DNA of 5,044 bases from Pseudomonadota bacterium (lineage in GTDB: Bacteria > Bdellovibrionota > UBA1018 > CAIMNF01), in contig JAIXVT010000290.1 in NCBI GenBank assembly GCA_027482725.1, positions 1-5,044 of the forward strand. Reading direction: 5' to 3'. The notes beneath the pieces are model-generated. The model made no database searches and was not told where the DNA came from. It saw nothing but the letters and a program-made list of their open reading frames with translations. Positions 1-5,044 of the stretch are shown in pieces. Position 1 is the stretch's first letter, and each line of letters begins with the position of its first letter. The position numbers and the translations under genes were made by a program.

Positions 1-1
1 C

Positions 2-7
2 TAGAAT
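2..7 (+). promoter_or_regulatory. Candidate -10 box of the first operon
   Basis: TAGAAT matches the bacterial -10 consensus TATAAT at five of six positions. Six bases separate it from the ATG at 14, so transcription would begin at or next to the start codon. Any -35 element lies outside the window and cannot be judged. The same arrangement recurs before the gene at 4330, which is the main reason to take this short match seriously. Confidence 0.45.
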
Positions 8-13
8 CATGCA

Positions 14-1255
14 ATGATCGCCACCGATGCCGCAACCCTGATGAGCCCTGCGCGAAAAAATCTTTTACTTCTCACGTTAATGCTCATTCTCTTTACCCAC
101 TTTATGGATTTCATGATCCTGATGCCCTTGGGCCCAGGACTCATGCGGCGGTTTAACATCACCACCACTCAGTTCTCTTGGTTAGTGTCTATTTATTCGA
201 TATCTGCCGGGATTTTGGGATTTATCGGAACATTTTTGTTTGATCGCATTCACCGACGCGCGGCAGTGGTTTGGACCTACGTGGGTTTTTTAATCGGGAC
301 AGCGGTATGCGGATTAGCAGAAAACTTTTGGATTCTGCTTTTGGCGCGAGCCATAGCCGGAGCATTTGGTGGATTACTGGGGGGACTCAGCTTTGCACTC
401 ATCGGGGATGTGTTCGAACCCCATGAACGCGGCCAAGCTACGGGAAAACTCATGGTCGCATTTTCTCTCAGCGCAATTTTTGGTGTCCCAACAGGACTAT
501 GGCTGTCCACCACCTACAATTGGCACACACCATTTTTTTCAATCTGTACCTTGGGTCTGGGATTAGTGTTTATGGCGCAAGTTTTGGTTCCACCTATTCT
601 TCCGCAAGAAAAAAAATCTATGGCGACAGAATCCTCGCCCAAGGTTCACCACTGGTGGGATGCGCTGACCAGCAACATGTCCGACCCCAACGCAAGAACA
701 GCGATCAGCGCCACGTTTTTCATGATGCTGTCCTCATTCGTCGTTGTCCCCTTTATTTCTCCGTTTTTAGTCGCGAACACAGGTTACCCAGAAGACAAAC
801 TGCCGCTCATCTACTTGCTCGGCGGATTGGTTACGGTAATCGGGGGACCCTTGGTTGGACGACTCTCCGATCAATATAGCCCCAGGTTCACGTTCACCAT
901 CACGGGGCTTCTTTATCTGATCCCGGCACTGATCATCACACGATTGGGTACAAACCCTTTGGTCTGGACACTGGTGATCACCTCGTCCTACTTTTTAACC
1001 TCAAACCTCCGAATGGTCCCCATGATGACCATGGTCACGTCCAGTGTTCCCGGTCACCGACGAGGAGGATTTCTCAGCTTAAATTCGTGCATTCAACAAA
1101 TCGGATCTGGCTTTGCATCCTTTTTGGGGGGATGGGTTGTCACGTCTCAGGGACCAAGTTCACCCTTCGTGGGGTTTGAAAATACAGCATATTTGTCTAT
1201 TGTTTTTGGATTAGGTGCCTACTATTTTGGACGACGAATAAAAACAGTGGCTTAG
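14..1255 (+). CDS. MFS transporter, 12 TM, DHA1-like
   Basis: This 413-residue inner-membrane permease has the usual length and architecture of a 12-helix major facilitator. Hydrophobic segments lie near residues 16-37, 55-75, 83-101, 104-128, 143-164 and 171-193. A polar loop (about 194-228) follows, then a second set near 229-254, 263-283, 291-309, 314-335, 350-375 and 390-407. The loop between helices 2 and 3 carries the MFS motif A pattern (G69, D77, R78, R81, R82), and a degenerate copy occurs at 278-291 (GPLVGRLSDQYSPR). The loop at 131-140 (GDVFEPHERG) is typical of the DHA1 drug/sugar-efflux branch. D32 in helix 1 is a candidate proton-coupling residue. The start at 14 follows an in-frame stop at 2-4 and has no Shine-Dalgarno site; M10 (position 41) is an alternative start. 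Substrate and direction are unknown. The catabolic genes 26 bases downstream suggest uptake or export of an amino compound, but this branch also contains multidrug exporters. Confidence 0.9.
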   Translation: MIATDAATLMSPARKNLLLLTLMLILFTHFMDFMILMPLGPGLMRRFNITTTQFSWLVSIYSISAGILGFIGTFLFDRIHRRAAVVWTYVGFLIGTAVCGLAENFWILLLARAIAGAFGGLLGGLSFALIGDVFEPHERGQATGKLMVAFSLSAIFGVPTGLWLSTTYNWHTPFFSICTLGLGLVFMAQVLVPPILPQEKKSMATESSPKVHHWWDALTSNMSDPNARTAISATFFMMLSSFVVVPFISPFLVANTGYPEDKLPLIYLLGGLVTVIGGPLVGRLSDQYSPRFTFTITGLLYLIPALIITRLGTNPLVWTLVITSSYFLTSNLRMVPMMTMVTSSVPGHRRGGFLSLNSCIQQIGSGFASFLGGWVVTSQGPSSPFVGFENTAYLSIVFGLGAYYFGRRIKTVA

Positions 1256-1269
1256 ACTTGCGTCCCCAC

Positions 1270-1276
1270 GAAAGGT
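1270..1276 (+). promoter_or_regulatory. Ribosome binding site of first aminotransferase
   Basis: GAAAGGT ends five bases before the ATG at 1282 and matches the core of the Shine-Dalgarno sequence, which supports that start. It lies in the 26-base gap after the permease stop, so translation probably starts afresh on a shared mRNA. Confidence 0.6.
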
Positions 1277-1281
1277 AAATC

Positions 1282-2628
1282 ATGAGTGCTATTCACTATC
1301 CCCATAGCAAAACTCTTTTACGGCAACTTTCTCGTGAATTGCCCCAAATCACGCACGGTAAAGGGATTTATCTTTTTGATGATTCGGGTAAATCTTACCT
1401 CGATGCGTCGGGTGGTGCACTGGTCACGACACTTGGACACGGACTGGAAACGCTTATTGACTCCATCACCCATCAAATGAAGCGAGTGTCGTATGTCAAC
1501 GGTACACAGTTCACCACGCCTATTACGGAAATGGCGAGTCAGAAACTGTCTGCACGCGCCCAAGCGATTGGACTTGATCAAGTGGCGTATTTGTCTTCGG
1601 GATCAGAGGCGGTAGAAGCCGCACTCAAATTTGCGCGTCAGCTCTGGGTAGACCGAGGATTTCCGGCAAAACATAAAGTGATTTCAAGAACGCCGGGTTA
1701 CCACGGCAACACCCTCTATGCGCTTTCGGCATCGGGGCGCCCTCATTACAAAACCCTTTACGGTCCCATGTTGGCCACCAATATTTTGAACGTAAAAACA
1801 CCTTACGGCTACCGTTGTCCCGTCGATTACGAAACTCAAGGTGCAGAGTTTTACGCCCAAGAACTGGAGCGCGTCGTTTTGGAAAACAATCCGGATACGA
1901 TTGCGTCTTTCATTTTCGAACCCGTAAGCGGATCGTCGACGGGAGGATGGTCTCCCCCCCGGACCTATTTTGATCGAGTCACTGAAATCTGCAAAAAATA
2001 CGGTATTTTGATGATTGCGGACGAAGTCCTGTGTGGCTCTGGTCGCACCGGTAAGTTTTTCGCTTCCGAACACTTCGGACTGAAACCAGATATTGCCGTT
2101 TTAGGAAAAGGTCTCAATGCCGGAATTCTCCCCGTATCGGCGTTCATCGTAAAATCCAGCGCTGTCGATACGATTAAAAACGCCTCCGGTAATCTACAAC
2201 ACGCGCAAACGTATATGCACGCACCCATGATGACGGCAACAGTGAACGCCGTGCTGGATTATTTGACCGAACACCACGTGCTGGAAAATTCAGTCGCTGT
2301 GGGAAATGTTTGGCGCAACCAACTCAAGGAGCGACTGTCCCGCCATCCCCATGTAGGATGCGTAACCGGAATCGGACACCTTTGTGGTGTAGAATTTGTT
2401 CAAAATAAAGTCACACGGGAACCTTTCCCGATTGCAAAAAAAACGGCATTAAAATTTGCGGAATTCGCTTTGAAAAAAGGCTTAATTCTGTGGCCCAACT
2501 ACGGACAAGCCGACGGCACCAACGGAGATCTGGTCATCATGGGACCGAGTTTGCTCATGACTCCGACCGAGGCCCAAGCCTGCGTGCAACTCCTTGACGA
2601 ATGTTTACAAGATTTTTTTAACTCCTAA
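1282..2628 (+). CDS. Class III PLP aminotransferase (YodT-like)
   Basis: This 448-residue cytoplasmic enzyme is a complete fold-type I, class III (omega-)aminotransferase. Visible landmarks in order are the phosphate-binding SSGSEA (105-110), YHG (140-142) whose aromatic ring stacks on the cofactor, FEP (212-214), the IADEV strand (245-249) with D247 for the pyridine nitrogen, and LGKG (274-277) with K276 as the Schiff-base lysine. T310 in HAQTY is the phosphate-binding threonine from the partner subunit. All expected catalytic residues are present. The pattern around 245-257 (ADEVLCGSGRTGK) and the C-terminal GVEFV (369-373) place it with the poorly characterised 'aspartate aminotransferase family' group that includes Bacillus YodT, rather than with BioA, HemL or ArgD. 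The amino donor is not known. Between a permease and a semialdehyde dehydrogenase, the simplest inference is transfer of a terminal amino group from ornithine, lysine or a similar compound. The fold is certain; the substrate is not. Confidence 0.92.
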   Translation: MSAIHYPHSKTLLRQLSRELPQITHGKGIYLFDDSGKSYLDASGGALVTTLGHGLETLIDSITHQMKRVSYVNGTQFTTPITEMASQKLSARAQAIGLDQVAYLSSGSEAVEAALKFARQLWVDRGFPAKHKVISRTPGYHGNTLYALSASGRPHYKTLYGPMLATNILNVKTPYGYRCPVDYETQGAEFYAQELERVVLENNPDTIASFIFEPVSGSSTGGWSPPRTYFDRVTEICKKYGILMIADEVLCGSGRTGKFFASEHFGLKPDIAVLGKGLNAGILPVSAFIVKSSAVDTIKNASGNLQHAQTYMHAPMMTATVNAVLDYLTEHHVLENSVAVGNVWRNQLKERLSRHPHVGCVTGIGHLCGVEFVQNKVTREPFPIAKKTALKFAEFALKKGLILWPNYGQADGTNGDLVIMGPSLLMTPTEAQACVQLLDECLQDFFNS

Positions 2629-2640
2629 ACTCCCCAGAAT

Positions 2641-2646
2641 AAAGAG
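2641..2646 (+). promoter_or_regulatory. Ribosome binding site of aldehyde dehydrogenase
   Basis: AAAGAG, eight bases before the ATG at 2655, is a modest Shine-Dalgarno match. It is the only purine-rich stretch suitably placed in the 26-base gap and supports the chosen start. Confidence 0.45.
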
Positions 2647-2654
2647 ATCTCAAT

Positions 2655-4229
2655 ATGACTTTTAAAATCACTTACTCAGCCCTAAACGCCAACATGGATA
2701 CGATTCATGCCCAGATGGACGCTGCCATTTCACGGTACCAATCCCGTCTAGGGGAGAGGTTTTACGGTTACGCGGGATCAAAAAAGATTGAAAGCCAAAA
2801 TGTCTTAACAAAAAAAAATCCCGCAAACTTTAATCAAATTTTGTCGCAATTTGCGGTCACTCCGATCACGGCTCTTGATAATGTCTATTCCCTAGCCAAA
2901 AAGGCGCAAAAATCTTGGGCCGCAACACCTTGGGAAAAGCGCGTTGAAATCGTTAGAAAAACCGCAGAAATCATGCGCAAATACCGAATGGATGTCGCTA
3001 CCACCATGATTTTTGAAGTCGGAAAAAATCGCATGGAGAGCTTGGGCGACGCCGAAGAAGCGGCAGACCTATTGGACTACTACGCGCAACAGATGATCGA
3101 TGCTCAGGGTTTTATCCGTCCCTTGGGAAAACTCTCTCCGAACGAAAAAACGTTGGATACGCTCAGACCCTACGGAGTGTTCAGCGTCATTGCCCCATTC
3201 AACTTCCCGATGGCACTGGGAGCGGGAATGGCCTCCGCTGCGATTTTAGGCGGGAATAGCGTCGTATTTAAACCTTCGGACGATGCCCCCGGCTGTGCGG
3301 AATGGATCTACAGATCTTTTCAAGAGGCAGGGCTGCCCGAAGGCGTGCTGAACATTGTTTACGGCGACGGGCCCGCTTTAGGCGAAGCCATGGTCAAGCA
3401 CGGATGGAGTGACGGAGTGGCGTTTACAGGGTCCCGTGCGGTGGGTCTGTCCATTTTGAGAACGCTGAGCCAATGTCCGTTTATGAAACCCGTTTTGGCC
3501 GAACTTGGCGGAAAAAACCCAGCATTTATCACACCCAGCGCCGACCTGGATAAAGCGGCGATGGGTTGCTTTAAAAGTGCGTTCGGACTGACGGGACAAA
3601 AGTGCTCCGCGCTTTCAAAAATATATGTACACCCTTCGGTAAAAAAAGCTTTCCTTGAAAAGCTTATCTCCCATGCAAGCGCCATGACCATAGGGGATCC
3701 AGCGGATCAAAAAACTTTTATGGGTCCGATCATCAATCAAAACGCCCATGCACGCTTTATGAATGCGGTGTCTTTTTCTAAGTCCGACGGTGAAATTTTA
3801 TTTGGAGGGAGAGACCTGCGGACACAAACGACCTATTCCAACGGTTGGTTCATCGAACCCGCGATTGTGGAAGTAAAGTCCGAAGTGCGGGCGTCCAGCC
3901 GTTGGTTGCGAGACGAATATTTTGCACCTTTTGTTGCCATTACGGATTTCACAGACTTAAGCGAAGCGATTGCTCACGCCAACACGGCCGACTACGGACT
4001 AACCGCCGGAATTTTTTCAGAGGAACCGGCCGAGATCGAACACTTTATGAATTCCATTGAAGCTGGAATTTTATACGCCAACCGTGCAACGGGAGCCACC
4101 ACCGGCGCATGGCCGGGAGTGCAAAGTTTTTGCGGATGGAAAGGGTCGGGACTCACCGGCAAAGGGGGATGCGGCCCTTATTATGTGGCGCAATTTATGC
4201 GAGAGCAATCGCGGACAGTGATGGAGTAA
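2655..4229 (+). CDS. Aldehyde dehydrogenase, P5C dehydrogenase-like (RocA/PruA type)
   Basis: This 524-residue NAD(P)-dependent cytoplasmic enzyme probably oxidises L-glutamate 5-semialdehyde (open form of 1-pyrroline-5-carboxylate) to glutamate, the last step of proline and ornithine breakdown. The full ALDH catalytic set is visible: N183 in APFNFP, K206 in FKPS, the cofactor loop FTGSRAVG (257-264), general base E283 in ELGGKNP, nucleophile C317 in GQKCS, and E421/F423 in DEYFAP. The P5CDH call rests on three features. The N-terminal extension (about 1-45, FKITYSALNAN) is typical of that subfamily. FMGPIINQ (355-362) resembles RocA. The C-terminal block (NRATGATTGAWPG, then GCGPYYVAQFMREQ) occupies the place of RocA's NRNCTGAIVG and KAGGPDYL. 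One oddity is that the near-universal PFGG is SFCG (491-494). Position 26 bases after an aminotransferase fits semialdehyde oxidation. A related semialdehyde such as aminoadipate semialdehyde is an alternative substrate. Confidence 0.9.
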   Translation: MTFKITYSALNANMDTIHAQMDAAISRYQSRLGERFYGYAGSKKIESQNVLTKKNPANFNQILSQFAVTPITALDNVYSLAKKAQKSWAATPWEKRVEIVRKTAEIMRKYRMDVATTMIFEVGKNRMESLGDAEEAADLLDYYAQQMIDAQGFIRPLGKLSPNEKTLDTLRPYGVFSVIAPFNFPMALGAGMASAAILGGNSVVFKPSDDAPGCAEWIYRSFQEAGLPEGVLNIVYGDGPALGEAMVKHGWSDGVAFTGSRAVGLSILRTLSQCPFMKPVLAELGGKNPAFITPSADLDKAAMGCFKSAFGLTGQKCSALSKIYVHPSVKKAFLEKLISHASAMTIGDPADQKTFMGPIINQNAHARFMNAVSFSKSDGEILFGGRDLRTQTTYSNGWFIEPAIVEVKSEVRASSRWLRDEYFAPFVAITDFTDLSEAIAHANTADYGLTAGIFSEEPAEIEHFMNSIEAGILYANRATGATTGAWPGVQSFCGWKGSGLTGKGGCGPYYVAQFMREQSRTVME

Positions 4230-4262
4230 AGGGTCCTAATCGCTAAGGCAAATTGGATACGA

Positions 4263-4288
4263 AAAAACGGGAGTGAATACCGGTTTTT
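4263..4288 (+). terminator. Weak candidate intrinsic terminator
   Basis: An A-rich arm (AAAAACGG) can pair with CCG-G-TTTTT across a loop of about nine bases, leaving one bulged G, and the 3' arm ends in five T. It lies 34 bases after the dehydrogenase stop, where an operon end is expected. The stem has only three G-C pairs and no T-tract beyond the arm itself, so termination may be partial or the match may be chance. Confidence 0.3.
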
Positions 4289-4317
4289 AAGGGGTTTTCG
4301 GGCAACTCATTTTAGGC

Positions 4318-4323
4318 TAGAGT
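4318..4323 (+). promoter_or_regulatory. Candidate -10 box of second aminotransferase
   Basis: TAGAGT matches TATAAT at four of six positions and sits six bases before the ATG at 4330, the same spacing as the box at 2-7. The flanking bases are also shared (CTAGAGTC here, CTAGAATC there). No good -35 hexamer is seen; the region 17 bases upstream is TTTTCG. The 100-base gap and the possible terminator before it support an independent promoter. Confidence 0.4.
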
Positions 4324-4329
4324 CTCGCC

Positions 4330-5044
4330 ATGACGACATTATCCGATAAATCACACCCTTTGATTGTATCTCCACCTCCAGGCCCAAAGGCCCAAGCTTG
4401 GATCAACCGCGATCACGCTGTGACGTCGCCCAGCTACATTAAAGAATATCCGCTGGTCGTGGATCATGCCCGTGGCGTGTGGGTGACCGATGTCGACGGA
4501 AATCGATATTTAGATTTTATGGCGGGTATTGCTGTGGCCTCCACTGGGCATGCCCACCCCAAAGTCGTTGAAGCCATTAAATCCGCATCGGATAAATTTT
4601 TGCATATCTGTGGTACTGACTTTTACTACGAATCGATGGTCAAAATTTGTGAACGATTAGCCACTGCGGTCCCGGCCATGGGAGAGTGCAAAGTTTTTTT
4701 AAGCAACTCAGGCACGGAGGCTGTCGAAGGCGCGATTAAACTTGCACGCCATCACACGCGTCGCACGAAAATCATCGCATTTAAAGGCGGATTCCATGGT
4801 CGTACCTACGGGGCGATTTCCCTTAACGCTTCTAAAGTTACTCAACGCGCCCACTTTGGCCCCTTATTGCCGGAGGTTTATCACCTCCCCTATTCGAATC
4901 CCTTTCGCTGTGCTTACGGCCAACAAAAATCCTGGTGTGAATCCCAGTGCGTGTGTGGAAAAAAACTCGAGACCGATTGGTTCCCCTCCCATTTCGCCCC
5001 CGAAGAACTTGCTGCGATTATTGTAGAACCGATTCAAGGAGAAG
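4330..5044 (+). CDS. Class III aminotransferase, GABA/ornithine type (3' truncated)
   Basis: The reading frame stays open from the ATG at 4330 to the window end, giving 238 codons, a little over half of a typical 430-450-residue enzyme. Landmarks are DVDGNRYLDFMAGIAV (54-69), the phosphate-binding NSGTEAVEGAIKLAR (126-140), the cofactor-stacking region GGFHGRT (153-159), a YSNPFRC segment (188-194) and VEPIQGE (232-238). This pattern is that of the 4-aminobutyrate / ornithine aminotransferase branch, particularly the forms common in archaea and some bacteria. These move an omega-amino group to 2-oxoglutarate or pyruvate, and some relatives are amino-acid racemases. The catalytic lysine lies beyond the window. 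It is clearly a different subfamily from the aminotransferase at 1282, not a recent duplicate. Four cysteines (194, 203, 207, 209) crowd one segment. There is no strong ribosome binding site; only AGAG at 4319-4322. Its product could feed the upstream dehydrogenase. Confidence 0.9.
   Translation, partial: MTTLSDKSHPLIVSPPPGPKAQAWINRDHAVTSPSYIKEYPLVVDHARGVWVTDVDGNRYLDFMAGIAVASTGHAHPKVVEAIKSASDKFLHICGTDFYYESMVKICERLATAVPAMGECKVFLSNSGTEAVEGAIKLARHHTRRTKIIAFKGGFHGRTYGAISLNASKVTQRAHFGPLLPEVYHLPYSNPFRCAYGQQKSWCESQCVCGKKLETDWFPSHFAPEELAAIIVEPIQGE

Noticed and set aside
9..17. Micro-ORF ATG CAA TGA overlapping the permease start
   Set aside because: If transcription begins near 14 it is not in the mRNA, and a three-codon match is expected by chance.
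1684..2073. 129-codon open frame on the - strand
   Set aside because: It lies wholly inside the aminotransferase gene, has no recognisable motif or ribosome binding site, and is explained by the composition of the sense gene.
2644..2651. GAGATCTC palindrome just before the dehydrogenase start
   Set aside because: Eight bases with no extension of symmetry; it overlaps the ribosome binding site and is probably coincidental.
2810..2818. Run of nine A, with runs of eight at 609-616 and 2436-2443 and seven C at 1954-1960, as possible slippage sites
   Set aside because: Each frame continues intact through the run with family-consistent protein on both sides, and no downstream structure or alternative product is apparent.
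3359..3691. 110-codon open frame on the - strand
   Set aside because: It is antisense to the catalytic core of the aldehyde dehydrogenase (including the E283 and C317 codons), whose sense-strand motifs are unambiguous.
4742..5026. 94-codon open frame on the + strand
   Set aside because: It is in a different frame from the truncated aminotransferase that spans it; the family motifs are all in the other frame.

Overview
The window is densely coded on the + strand and carries four genes of amino-acid transport and catabolism. In order they are a 12-helix MFS permease (14-1255), a class III PLP-dependent aminotransferase (1282-2628), an aldehyde dehydrogenase of the 1-pyrroline-5-carboxylate (glutamate-semialdehyde) dehydrogenase type (2655-4229), and a second, different class III aminotransferase that is cut by the window end (4330 to beyond 5044). 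There is no rRNA, tRNA, CRISPR array, mobile element or phage-like segment. Nothing is coded convincingly on the - strand.

The organism is bacterial, with roughly balanced base composition. The permease and the overall style remind me of Bdellovibrionota and related environmental Gram-negatives, but that is recall, not something the sequence proves.

Layout: the first three genes are separated by only 26 bases each, and the second and third have purine-rich ribosome binding sites, so they look like one operon. A 100-base gap follows. It holds an imperfect hairpin with a T-tract and then a -10-like box just before the fourth gene, so the fourth gene probably has its own promoter.

How they may work together (inference): the permease brings in or exports an amino compound. 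An aminotransferase moves its terminal amino group to a keto acid, giving a semialdehyde. The dehydrogenase oxidises that to the acid, for example ornithine to glutamate semialdehyde to glutamate. The fourth gene belongs to the family of GABA, ornithine and related omega-aminotransferases and could supply the same dehydrogenase. The exact substrates cannot be read from sequence.

The most notable non-coding signal is that both genes that begin a transcription unit (first and fourth) lack a clear Shine-Dalgarno site. Instead each has a near-identical CTAGA(A/G)TC box placed so that transcription would start on or very near the ATG. This suggests leaderless mRNAs. I see no clearly new multi-gene system here; the window reads as a metabolic cluster with a few unusual details.
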